Assembly: GCF_948472415.1 (NCBI RefSeq)
Contig: NZ_OX419519.1
Coordinates: 7,593,001-7,657,000, forward strand
Length of the DNA stretch: 64,000 nt
DNA from: Kitasatospora fiedleri
GTDB taxonomy: Bacteria; Actinomycetota; Actinomycetes; Streptomycetales; Streptomycetaceae
Direction: 5' to 3'
In this document: piece by piece, positions 51,839 to 60,305 of the stretch
How the letters are laid out: each line of letters starts with the position of its first letter
Numbering within the stretch: the stretch's first letter is position 1
Notes under the pieces: generated by a model
The model's input: the letters and a program-made list of their open reading frames with translations, nothing else
Database searches by the model: none
What the model was told of the DNA's origin: nothing
Translations under genes and position numbers: made by a program

Positions 51839-53191
51839 TCAGGGCGCGGCGGCGGCCGGGGGTGCGTCGCGGTCGTGGACGAGGACGCCGGCGGCGTAGG
51901 TGACGCGGACGGCCCGGTCGTCGCCCAGCACGGCGAGCACGAAGAGCAGTTCCTCGACGTCCTCGGCCCGGGCGGTGCGCCGGGCCAGCAGCGGGGTGGC
52001 CTTCGGGTCCAGCACCACGAAGTCGGCCTCGTGGCCGGGTTCCAGCGAGCCGACCGTTCCCTCCAGGCCCATCGCCTGCGCGCCGCCGCGGGTGGCGAGG
52101 TGGAACGCCTCGACCGCGTCCAGCGGGTAGCCGGTGAGCTTGGCGACCTTGTGGGCCTCGTTCATGGTCGCCAGCATCGAGAAGCTCGTCCCCGCGCCGA
52201 CGTCCGTGCCCAGGCCGAGGCGCACCGGCCGGGCCGGGTCCTTGGCGGCGCGGACGCGGAACAGGCCGCTGCCGAGGAACAGGTTGGACGTGGGGCAGTG
52301 CGCGAGCGCCGTCCCGGTCTCGGAGCAGCGGGCCCGTTCCCGCCCGGTCAGGTGGACGCCGTGGGCGAGCACCGCGCGCGGGCCGAGCAGCCCGTGGTGG
52401 TCGTAGACGTCCAGGTAGCCGCTCCGCTCCGGGAACAGCGCGCGGACGCGGGCGACCTCGTCGGTGTTCTCCGAGACGTGCGTGTGCACCAGCGTCCCCG
52501 GGTGCTCCCGCCACAGGGCCCCGGCCGCCTCCAGCTGTTCGGGGGTGCTGGTGGGGGCGAAGCGCGGGGTGATCGCGTAGAGGTTGCGGCCCTTGCCGTG
52601 CCAGCGCTCGATCAGCGCCTTGGAGTCGTCGTAGCCGCGCCGGGCGGTGTCCAGCAGCGCGGCGGGGGCGTCGCGGTCCATCAGCACCTTCCCCGCCGCG
52701 ATCCGCAGGTCGCGCCGGGACGCCTCCGCGAACAGGGCGTCCACCGACTGCGGGTGGACCGTGCAGAAGGCCAACGCGGTGGTGGTGCCGTTGCGCAGCA
52801 GCTCGTCGCAGAACGCGGCGGCCGTGTCCGCGGCGTACCGGGCGTCGGCGAAGCGCCGCTCCTCGGCGAACGCGTAGTGGTCCAGCCAGTCGTCCAGCCG
52901 CGAGCCGAACGCGGCGATGACGCCGGTCTGCGCGTAGTGGACGTGGGTGTCGACGAACCCGGCGCTGATCACGTGGTCCGGGTAGTGCACCGGGGCGGTG
53001 CCCGCGGGGAGCCGGTCGCGCAGCGCGGTGTGGTCGCCGATCGCGGTGATCCTGCCGTCCTCGCAGATCAGCAGGCCGTCGGGCTCGTGGACGAAGGACT
53101 CCGCCCGGTCGGTGAGGAACGGGTCGGCCCGGAACCAGACCATCCGCCCGCGTACCGCCGTCGTGCCCCGTGCTCCGGTTGCCGTTGCCAT
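51839..53191 (-). CDS. guaD: Guanine deaminase
   Basis: 450-residue amidohydrolase converting guanine to xanthine. Zinc ligands are HxH in VDTHVHYAQTG, His in LVHTHVSENTDE and in LAHGVHLTGRE, and Asp in LGTDVGAGTSFSM. The substrate-loop AHCPTSNLFLGSGLFRVRAA is typical of guanine deaminases. ATG 53191 is chosen by family length. No other purine catabolic gene is in the window. Confidence 0.92.
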   Translation of the reverse strand: MATATGARGTTAVRGRMVWFRADPFLTDRAESFVHEPDGLLICEDGRITAIGDHTALRDRLPAGTAPVHYPDHVISAGFVDTHVHYAQTGVIAAFGSRLDDWLDHYAFAEERRFADARYAADTAAAFCDELLRNGTTTALAFCTVHPQSVDALFAEASRRDLRIAAGKVLMDRDAPAALLDTARRGYDDSKALIERWHGKGRNLYAITPRFAPTSTPEQLEAAGALWREHPGTLVHTHVSENTDEVARVRALFPERSGYLDVYDHHGLLGPRAVLAHGVHLTGRERARCSETGTALAHCPTSNLFLGSGLFRVRAAKDPARPVRLGLGTDVGAGTSFSMLATMNEAHKVAKLTGYPLDAVEAFHLATRGGAQAMGLEGTVGSLEPGHEADFVVLDPKATPLLARRTARAEDVEELLFVLAVLGDDRAVRVTYAAGVLVHDRDAPPAAAAP

Positions 53192-53252
53192 GGGGGAGTA
53201 TCCCCACGGCGCTCCGCGGACGGTCAAACCGGCCCGACGACCTGGCGCGGCG

Positions 53253-54317
53253 TCATGCGGCCCGCCGGGGGCGCGGGGTGAGGGCGGCGTGCTCCAGCGG
53301 GGCGGACGGGTCGACGGAGAGGTCGAGCGGGGCGGGTGCGGCGCCGGAGCGGGCCAGCAGGTCGCCGATGGCGGCGACCATCGCGCCGTTGTCGGTGCAC
53401 AGGCGCAGCGGCGGGACGCGCAGGGTGAGGCCGGCGGCGGCGCAGCGCTGCTCGGTCAGGGCGCGGACGCGGGAGTTGGCGGCGACGCCGCCGACCACGA
53501 CGAGGGTGCTGATGCCGTGGTCGGTGCAGGCGCGGACGGCCTTGCGGGTGAGGGTGTCGGCGATCGCCTCCTGGAGGGAGGCGGCGGCGTCCGGGACGTT
53601 CGGTTCCGTTCCGGCGGCGCGGTGGGCCTCGGCCCAGCGGGCGGCGGCGGTCTTCAGGCCGGAGAAGGAGAAGGCGTACGGGTCGTCGTGCGGCCCGGTG
53701 AGCGGGCGGGGCAGCCGGACGGCGGCCGGGTCGCCGGTGCGGGCGGCGCGGTCGACGGCGGGGCCGCCGGGGTAGGGCAGGCCGAGGACGCGGGCGGTCT
53801 TGTCGAAGCACTCGCCGGCCGCGTCGTCCAGGGTGTCGCCGAGGTGGACGATCGGGTCGCGGGCCAGGTCGCGCACCAGCAGCAGCGAGGTGTGGCCGCC
53901 GGAGACGATCAGCACCACGCAGGGGTTCGGCAGCGGCCCGCCGTCCAGGGTGGCGGCGGCGACGTGCCCGGCCAGGTGGTGCACGCCGTACAGCGGCACG
54001 CCGAGCGAGAAGGCGTAGCCCTTCGCCGCGGCGACGCCGACCTGGAGCGCGCCGGACAGGCCGGGGCCGGTGGTGACGGCCACCGCGCCGACGTCGGCGA
54101 GGGTCAGCCCGGCGCGCTCCAGGGCCTCGCGCACCACCGGGGCCATCGCGTGGACGTGCGCGCGGGCGGCGATCTCCGGGACCACGCCGCCGTAGCGGGC
54201 GTGCTCGTCCATGCTGGAGGCCACCGCCTGCCCGAGCAGCACCCCGTCCCGCACCAGCCCCGCGCCCGTCTCGTCGCAGGACGACTCGATCCCCAGCACC
54301 ACCGGCGACTTCGCCAC
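53253..54317 (-). CDS. tsaD: TsaD-family tRNA N6-adenosine threonylcarbamoyltransferase
   Basis: 354-residue ASKHA-fold protein of the t6A pathway: VLGIESSCDETGAGLV, metal site GVHHLAGHVAA with partner Asp in LCTDNGAMVAA, IVSGGHTSLLLV, and FSFSGLKTA. The usual metal and ATP motifs are all kept. In streptomycetes tsaD normally sits with tsaB, tsaE and rimI; none is here, so this may be a second, stand-alone copy. GTG 54317 follows GGAGG by 8 nt; an ATG at 54356 is in frame. The upstream region has TTGCA-rich imperfect palindromes (about 54340-54370). Confidence 0.88.
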   Translation of the reverse strand: MAKSPVVLGIESSCDETGAGLVRDGVLLGQAVASSMDEHARYGGVVPEIAARAHVHAMAPVVREALERAGLTLADVGAVAVTTGPGLSGALQVGVAAAKGYAFSLGVPLYGVHHLAGHVAAATLDGGPLPNPCVVLIVSGGHTSLLLVRDLARDPIVHLGDTLDDAAGECFDKTARVLGLPYPGGPAVDRAARTGDPAAVRLPRPLTGPHDDPYAFSFSGLKTAAARWAEAHRAAGTEPNVPDAAASLQEAIADTLTRKAVRACTDHGISTLVVVGGVAANSRVRALTEQRCAAAGLTLRVPPLRLCTDNGAMVAAIGDLLARSGAAPAPLDLSVDPSAPLEHAALTPRPRRAA

Positions 54318-54554
54318 CCGCCCGCCCTCCACTCCGCAATTGCTTTGCACTTGCATACAGTGTGCAGTAAGGGTCCGTGAAACGCGTACTTCCCGCTCTC
54401 CCGGGCTTTCCGGTCCCGGGCGCCCCGGGGGTGGGTTTTCGGCCAGGCGCTTGACCGCTCCGGAGATGACGGGACATGCTCAAGCCGCGTCGGACGCAGG
54501 GGGATATCCGGAGCAGAGCGACTTCCGACCCGCACTCCAGGGAGGTATGAGACC

Positions 54555-55913
54555 GTGCGTTCCGTTGCTCCTCCGGCGGTGGCGCCCGTCGCGTCGGGCC
54601 GGCTGCCGCTCCTCGGGCACCTGCCGCACCTGGCCGTCCGACGGGTGGAGTTCCTGCAGTCGGTCAGGGGCCAGGGCGACATCGTCAGGATCTTCCTGGG
54701 CAACCGGCCGGTGTTCGTCCTGAACTCACCCGAGGCGGTCCACGAGGTCATGGTCACGCAGGGCCGGAAGTTCGGCAAAGGGCTGCTGTTCGACGTCGCG
54801 CGCCCCTTCATCGGCAACGGCATCATCACCTCCGACCGGGACCTCCACCGGCGCCAACGGCGGGCGCTCCAACCCGCCTTCCGCCGCGACGGCATCGCCG
54901 CGTGCGTCGGCACGATGACCGGCATCGCGGAGGAGCAGGTGGCGGCCTGGCGACCGGGCGAGGTGATCGCCATGGACCTGGTGCTGCGCCGGATGATGAC
55001 GGCCATGCTGGTCGCCACCCTGTTCAGCACCGAACGCCCGGACGGCGCCGCCGCGGTGGCTGCCCTCGGGGAGCGGGTGGCCGAACACCTGACCACGGTG
55101 ATGCGCGGGGTCTTCGTGGGCACCGTCCTGCCCGCGCGGATCGCGGCCTCGCCCGCGCTCGGGCACCGCAGGTACCTGGCCGCGGCCGCCGCGCTGCGCG
55201 AACTCGCCGACACCGCCGTCCGGCAGGCCCGGCAGGACCCCGCCGGCCACGGCGACCTGCTGTCGGCCATGTTCGCCCCGACCCCCGGCAACCCGGACGG
55301 GATGACCGACACGGAGGCCCGCGACGAACTGCTGTCCCTGCTGATGGCCGGCGCCGAGACCACCTCGACCACGCTGGCCTGGGCGCTCCACGAACTCGGC
55401 CGGCGCCCGGAGATCACCGACCGGATCAAGGCGGAGTGCGACGCGCTGCCCGCCGACGCCCTCCCCGCCACCGCCGCGCTCCCCTTCACCGACCGCTTCC
55501 TCCGGGAGGTGCTCCGGCTGCACCAGCCCAGCTGGATCCTCATGCGGCGGGCCCTGGAACCGGTGCGGGTCCGCGGCGTCGAACTCCCCGCGGGCGCCGA
55601 GCTGATCTACAGCGCGGTGACGATGCACCGGGACCCCGCGCACTTCCCCGACCCCCTGCGGTTCGACCCGGACCGGTGGCTCGACCGCCCCGAGAAGGAC
55701 CTCCCGCCGGGCGCCTACGTGCCGTTCGCCCTGGGCAACCGGAAGTGCATCGGGGACCACTTCGCGATGACCGAGATGCTGGTCGTCCTCCGCTCGATCG
55801 TTTCCCGGTGGCGTCCGCACCCGGTCCAGGGGCACCGGGTCCGGCCGGTGGTCCAGGCGCTGATCCGGCCCGACGCGCTGCCCATGCGCGTCTCGCCCTG
55901 GCCGACCCGCTGA
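54555..55913 (+). CDS. Cytochrome P450 (pentalenene-oxygenase-like)
   Basis: 452 residues. I-helix LLMAGAETTSTTLAW, ExxR in REVLRLHQP, and heme loop PFALGNRKCIGDHFAM with the axial Cys at about 398. Overall it resembles the CYP183/PtlI-like terpene oxygenases. GTG 54555 follows GGAGG by 9 nt. It is first in a three-gene operon with a sesquiterpene cyclase (35 bp downstream) and another P450, so it probably oxidises the cyclase product. No ferredoxin or reductase gene is adjacent. Confidence 0.9.
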   Translation: MRSVAPPAVAPVASGRLPLLGHLPHLAVRRVEFLQSVRGQGDIVRIFLGNRPVFVLNSPEAVHEVMVTQGRKFGKGLLFDVARPFIGNGIITSDRDLHRRQRRALQPAFRRDGIAACVGTMTGIAEEQVAAWRPGEVIAMDLVLRRMMTAMLVATLFSTERPDGAAAVAALGERVAEHLTTVMRGVFVGTVLPARIAASPALGHRRYLAAAAALRELADTAVRQARQDPAGHGDLLSAMFAPTPGNPDGMTDTEARDELLSLLMAGAETTSTTLAWALHELGRRPEITDRIKAECDALPADALPATAALPFTDRFLREVLRLHQPSWILMRRALEPVRVRGVELPAGAELIYSAVTMHRDPAHFPDPLRFDPDRWLDRPEKDLPPGAYVPFALGNRKCIGDHFAMTEMLVVLRSIVSRWRPHPVQGHRVRPVVQALIRPDALPMRVSPWPTR

Positions 55914-55948
55914 ACCCACCCCCCACGCCCACGGAGGCGCGCCCCACC

Positions 55949-56937
55949 ATGACACCGACGGCAGAGACGACCGCGCCCGCCGACGCCCCCCGGCACCCGG
56001 CCCCGCCACCCCTCGCCCTCCCCTTCCCCGGCCGGACCAGCCCCGACCTGCGCGCCGCCCACGACCGCCACCTCGGCTGGCCGAAGTCCTTCGGGTTCCT
56101 CGCCTCGGAAGCGGAGGAGTCCCACCACCTCAAGGGCCAGTTCCCGCTGATCGCGGCCATGTTCTACCCGAACGCGACCGGAGCCGAACTGGACCTGGGC
56201 GTCGACCAGCAGAGCTGGTACTTCCTGTTCGACGACGCCCTCGACGAGCAGTGGGGTCGGTCGCCCGACCGGGTCCGGCACCTGGTCGGACTCGTCAAGG
56301 AGGGCGTCACCGGCGACGCGTCCCCGCTGCCGCTGGCCGCCGCCTTCGCCGACATGCGGCGGCGCAGCTGCCGGGGCATGCCCGAGGACTGGCGCCGGAG
56401 GTCGGCCGCCCACTGGTCCTCCTACCTCGACCACCACGTCCACGAGGCGCGCAGCCGCCGGGACGGCGTCCCGATGCCGCTGAGCGCCTACCTGCGGGTG
56501 CGGCGCCACACCATCGGCGTGGCACCGGTCATCGACCTCGCCGAGCGGCTCTCCTCGTGCGTCCTGCCCGACCACCTGTACACGCTGCCGCACCTGTCGG
56601 TCATGCGCGAGATGACCAAGACGTTCGTCATCTGCGACAACGACCTCGTCTCGCTGGACAAGGACGCGGCCCTGGGGAGCCGAACAACCTGGTGCTCTGC
56701 CTGGAGCGCGAGCACGGCCTCTCCCGGCCGGAAGCCCTGGCGCGTACCCGCCGCCGCCGCGCCGAGGCGCTGGACCTCTTCACCGCCGCCCAGCGCGCCC
56801 TGCTCGACCCGGCGGCGACCGGCCACCTCGCCCCGGCCGAACGCGAACTGCTGCGCCGCTACTGCACCGAGGCGCTGCAGACCACCGTCCGCGGCGCCCA
56901 CGACTGGCACCACGCCTCCACCCGCTACCACGGGTAG
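55949..56937 (+). CDS. Class I sesquiterpene cyclase (pentalenene-synthase-like), one-base frameshift as read
   Basis: 329 residues after restoring one G in GGGG 56674-56677, between DKDAALG and EPNNLVLCLEREHG. Metal motifs are FDDALDE (Asp95-Asp96, Asp99, Glu100) and the NSE motif NDLVSLDKD (Asn231, Ser235, Asp239). The third NSE ligand is Asp, not the usual Glu. Other landmarks: LPFPGRTSPDL at the N-terminus, RRHTIGVAPVIDLAER, and RGAHDWHHASTRYHG at the C-terminus, like the WH pair of pentalenene synthase. It cyclises farnesyl diphosphate; the product is unknown. ATG 55949 follows ACGGAGG. Confidence 0.87.
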
Positions 56938-57011
56938 CACGGGCAGCGCCGGCACCCGCCGGCACGACGAGCCGCCCCTCCCGGGGCCGACCCCACCGAG
57001 GAGCACGCACC

Positions 57012-58210
57012 GTGTCCGACCACCGCCCGGCCTCCTTCGTGGCCTCCGAACGGGACCGCCGCTGCCCCTTCGACCCGTCACCCGACCTGCTGCGCCTGCG
57101 CGGGGAGAGCGGCCTGCCGCGCCTGCGCGTCGTCCACCCGGTGCGCGGGGAGATCGAGGCCGCCGTCCTCACCCGGTACGAGGACGTCCGGGCCGCCTTC
57201 GCCGACGAACGCCTGGTGACGGGCGACGGCATCGACCCGGAACTGCCGCGCACCCTGTTCAACCACCCCGGCTTCCTGCCCGCCTACAGCGGACCGGAAC
57301 ACGCCCGCCTGCGCCGCATGCTCACCGGCAGCTTCACCGTCCGCCAGGTCGAACGGCTGCGGCCCGCGATCCGGGAGACGGTCGACGCCCACCTCGACGC
57401 CATGGCCGAGCACGGTCCCGGCATCGACCTGGTCGAGGCGTTCGCCCTGCCCGTCCCCTCCCTGGTGATCTGCGAACTGCTCGACGTCCCGTACGGGACG
57501 CGGTCGGTGTTCCAGCGCTGCGCACAGGTGATCATGGACGGGACGGCCGGAGCCGACCGGCTGGTGACCGCGTCGGCCGAACTGAACGCCGCCATGGCCG
57601 ACACCGTCGCCCGCCACCGGGCCGCCCCGGGCCGCGGCGTGCTGGGCGCGGTGGTGCGGCAGCACGGCGCCGAACTCACCGACGACGAACTCGTCGGATT
57701 CGGCACCACCCTCCTGGTCGGCGGACACGAGACCACGGCGACCATGCTCGCCCTGAGCGTGCTGGCCCTGCTCCGCCACCCGGACCAACTCGCCGCCCTC
57801 CGCGACGACCCCGCGACCACCGGCCCGGCCGTCGAGGAACTCCTGCGCCACCTCGCCATCCCCGCCCCGCTGCTGCGCACCGCCGTGGCCGACGTCGAGG
57901 TCAACGGCCAGCGGATCGCCGCCGGCGAGCACGTGCTGCTCTCCCCGCTGACCGCGAACCGCGACCCCGCCCTCGTCCCGAACGCCCCGACGAACTCGAC
58001 GTCCACCGCCGCCCGGTCGCCCAACTCTCCTTCGGCTTCGGCGTCCACCAGTGCCTGGGCCAGCAACTGGCCCGGCTGGAGCTGAGGATCGCCCTGCCGG
58101 CCCTGCTGCGCCGCTTCCCCGCCCTCCGGCTCGCCGTCCCCGAAACGGCCCTCCGATTCCGCCGGGGCTCGACGGTCTACGGCGTCGAGCAACTCCCGGT
58201 CGCCTGGTGA
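57012..58210 (+). CDS. Cytochrome P450, one-base frameshift as read
   Basis: 399 residues after restoring one base at about 57980-57981 (after DPALVP; continues ERPDELDVHRR). I-helix LLVGGHETTATML, ExxR in EELLRHLAI, and heme loop SFGFGVHQCLGQQLAR with Cys about 348. It resembles actinobacterial CYP105/CYP107-like enzymes. GTG 57012 follows GAGGAG. Third gene of the terpene operon, 74 bp after the cyclase; likely a second tailoring oxidation. Confidence 0.87.
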
Positions 58211-58399
58211 CCGCACGGGCCGGATGACCGCACGGGCCGGGTGAGCGCGCGGGCCGGGCGACCGGCCGGAGCGGCCGGGGGCGATTTCGGCCGCGGGTTC
58301 CGCCGGCATGGTTGACCAAGTTGAAGCGGGCATGGCATTTTCGTGCGGCGCGGGCGTGCGCCGACCGGTCGCACGTCTGCAATCCCCACAAGGAGAGCC

Positions 58400-59947
58400 A
58401 TGTTCAAGAGATTCGCCGCCGCGCTGGGCGCGGGCACGGTCGTCGCGGGCGCCCTGACCTTCGGTGCCGCTCCCGCGCAGGCCGTTCAGGCGGGCGATCT
58501 GACCTCCACCATCGCGCTGAGCAACTGCTCCGCCTCGCTGGTCCGCTACCCCAGCTCGGTGGAGACCGACCGGGCGCTGATGCTGACCAACGGCCACTGC
58601 CTGCCGACCATGCCGACGGCGGGTCAGGTCATCCAGAACGCGAGCGCCAGCCGCAGCGGCACGCTGCTCAACTCCGCCGGCACCTCGCTCGGCACCGTCC
58701 AGGCGGACAAGGTGCTGTACGCGACGATGACCGGCACCGACGTCGCGCTCTACCAGCTCACCGACACCTTCGCCTCGATCACCTCCAAGTACGGGGCGAC
58801 GGCGCTGACGATCAGCGACACCCACCCGGTCGACGGGTCCTCGATGTACATACCCTCCTCGTACTGGAAGCAGGTGTGGAACTGCTCGATCAACGGGTTC
58901 GTCCCGACCCTGCGCGAGGACCAGTGGACCTGGCACGACTCGCTGCGCTACAGCGCCGGGTGCAACACCACGCACGGCACGTCCGGTTCGCCGATCGTCG
59001 ACGCCGCCAGCCGGAAGGTCGTCGGCATCAACAACACCGGCAACGACGACGGCGCGACGTGCACCCTGAACAACCCGTGCGAGGTGGCCGCGGACGGCAC
59101 CACGACCGTCACCAAGGGCCAGAGCTACGGTGAGGAGACCTACTGGTTCACCACCTGCCTGGGCACCGGCCGGGTCATCGACCTGAACGTCAGCGGCTGC
59201 CTGCTGACCAAGCCGGCCGGCGCCGCCGTGTCGGTGACCAACCCGGGCAACCAGTCCACCGCGGTCGGCGGCGCGGTCGGCCTCCAGATCACGGCTACCG
59301 GCGGCACCGCGCCGCTGACCTACTCGGCCACCGGCCTGCCCACCGGCCTGTCGATCAACGCCTCCACCGGCTTGATCAGCGGGACGCCCACCGCCGCGGG
59401 CGGCTCCTCGGTGACCGTCACCGTCAAGGACGCGGCCAACAAGACCGCCTCCACCACCTTCTCCTGGACGGTCACCGCCACCCAGGGCTCCTGCACCCCG
59501 GCCCAGCTGCTCGGCAACCCCGGCTTCGAGACCGGCACCGCCTCCCCCTGGACCGCCAGCTCCGGCGTGGTCAACAACTCCACCTCGCAGGCCGCCCACG
59601 GCGGTTCCTGGAAGGCCTGGCTGGACGGCTACGGCTCCGCCCACACCGACAGCCTCTCGCAGACCGTCACCATCCCGGCCGGTTGCAAGGCGACCCTGAG
59701 CTACTGGCTGCACGTCGACACCGCGGAGACCACCACCTCCAGCGCGTACGACAAGCTGACCGTCACGGTGAACGGCACCACGGTGGCCTCGTACTCGAAC
59801 CTCAACAAGGCCACCGGCTACGCGCAGAAGACCGCTGACCTGTCGGCCTACGCCGGTCAGAGCGTCACGGTGAAGTTCAACGCGGTCGAGGACTCCTCGC
59901 TGCAGACCAGCTTCGTGATCGACGACACCGCGATCCAGACCGGCTGA
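58400..59947 (+). CDS. Secreted trypsin-like serine protease with C-terminal beta domains
   Basis: 515 residues. The signal peptide (MFKRFAAALGAGTVVAGALT, cut near APAQA) is followed by a chymotrypsin-fold protease with His in MLTNGHCLP, Asp in TGTDVALYQL and Ser in HGTSGSPIVD. A putative Ig-like domain (He_PIG type: TATGGTAPLTYSATGLPTGL, INASTGLISGTPTAAG) comes next. A C-terminal carbohydrate-binding-like beta-sandwich (GNPGFETGTASPWTASSGVV) ends the protein. ATG 58400 follows AAGGAG. It is followed by a strong terminator. Confidence 0.9.
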   Translation: MFKRFAAALGAGTVVAGALTFGAAPAQAVQAGDLTSTIALSNCSASLVRYPSSVETDRALMLTNGHCLPTMPTAGQVIQNASASRSGTLLNSAGTSLGTVQADKVLYATMTGTDVALYQLTDTFASITSKYGATALTISDTHPVDGSSMYIPSSYWKQVWNCSINGFVPTLREDQWTWHDSLRYSAGCNTTHGTSGSPIVDAASRKVVGINNTGNDDGATCTLNNPCEVAADGTTTVTKGQSYGEETYWFTTCLGTGRVIDLNVSGCLLTKPAGAAVSVTNPGNQSTAVGGAVGLQITATGGTAPLTYSATGLPTGLSINASTGLISGTPTAAGGSSVTVTVKDAANKTASTTFSWTVTATQGSCTPAQLLGNPGFETGTASPWTASSGVVNNSTSQAAHGGSWKAWLDGYGSAHTDSLSQTVTIPAGCKATLSYWLHVDTAETTTSSAYDKLTVTVNGTTVASYSNLNKATGYAQKTADLSAYAGQSVTVKFNAVEDSSLQTSFVIDDTAIQTG

Positions 59948-60006
59948 ACCCGGTAGCCCCCGGCGGAGGAAGCAGAACGCCGCCGGGTTGCGCACCCCCT
60001 CACACC

Positions 60007-60039
60007 GGCCCCCGAGACCCGATCGCGGTCTCGGGGGCC
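60007..60039 (+). terminator. Stem-loop terminator of protease gene
   Basis: Perfect 13-bp stem (GGCCCCCGAGACC and complement) with a 7-nt loop, 60 bp after the protease stop codon. Confidence 0.85.
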
Positions 60040-60064
60040 GACGCCGTTCGGGCCGGGAAACCTT

Positions 60065-60078
60065 GGAGAGCGCTCTCC
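60065..60078. promoter_or_regulatory. LacI/CebR-like operator 1
   Basis: GGAGAGCGCTCTCC, a perfect 14-bp palindrome with the central CG step typical of LacI-family sites. CebR, the cello-oligosaccharide repressor of streptomycetes, uses GGGAGCGCTCCC-type sites. Confidence 0.7.
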
Positions 60079-60186
60079 TAAGATGGAGAGGGAACGGCGT
60101 CCAAGGCGGTTTCGATCGCGGCTCCTCCGCCCGGGACGTGGGTGCGGGAAGGCCCGGATGTGGCGCACCGGAACAGGTGTGATCCC

Positions 60187-60216
60187 TTGACAGGTTCAGG
60201 TGGGGGTCAGGAGAAT
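60187..60216 (+). promoter_or_regulatory. Putative promoter of the GH3 gene
   Basis: TTGACA at 60187-60192 and GAGAAT at 60211-60216, spacing 18 bp. It lies between the two GAGAGCGCTCTC operators, just upstream of the second. Confidence 0.5.
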
Positions 60217-60220
60217 TCGG

Positions 60221-60232
60221 GAGAGCGCTCTC
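60221..60232. promoter_or_regulatory. LacI/CebR-like operator 2
   Basis: GAGAGCGCTCTC, same 12-bp core as the operator at 60065. It sits at about the transcription start implied by the promoter at 60187, a position for direct repression. Confidence 0.7.
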
Positions 60233-60305
60233 TGTTCTTGCCGCCGTGGCCCACCCCACCCCGCGAGCCGCCGGCTCGCGTCCCCCACCGCCGACTGGAG
60301 CCGTC

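Larger units (their letters stand above)
59948..60305. other. Intergenic region: terminators then the GH3 control region
   Basis: 358 bp. First two hairpins (CCCGGCGG/CCGCCGGG at 59959-59987, and the long one at 60007-60039), then two GAGAGCGCTCTC palindromes around a promoter-like pair (60065-60232). No gene is seen. Confidence 0.7.

Noticed and set aside
54902..58210. An apparent 1102-codon protein joining P450, cyclase and P450 parts
   Set aside because: It passes through different frames of three genes. The individual genes have their own starts, ribosome sites and family ends.
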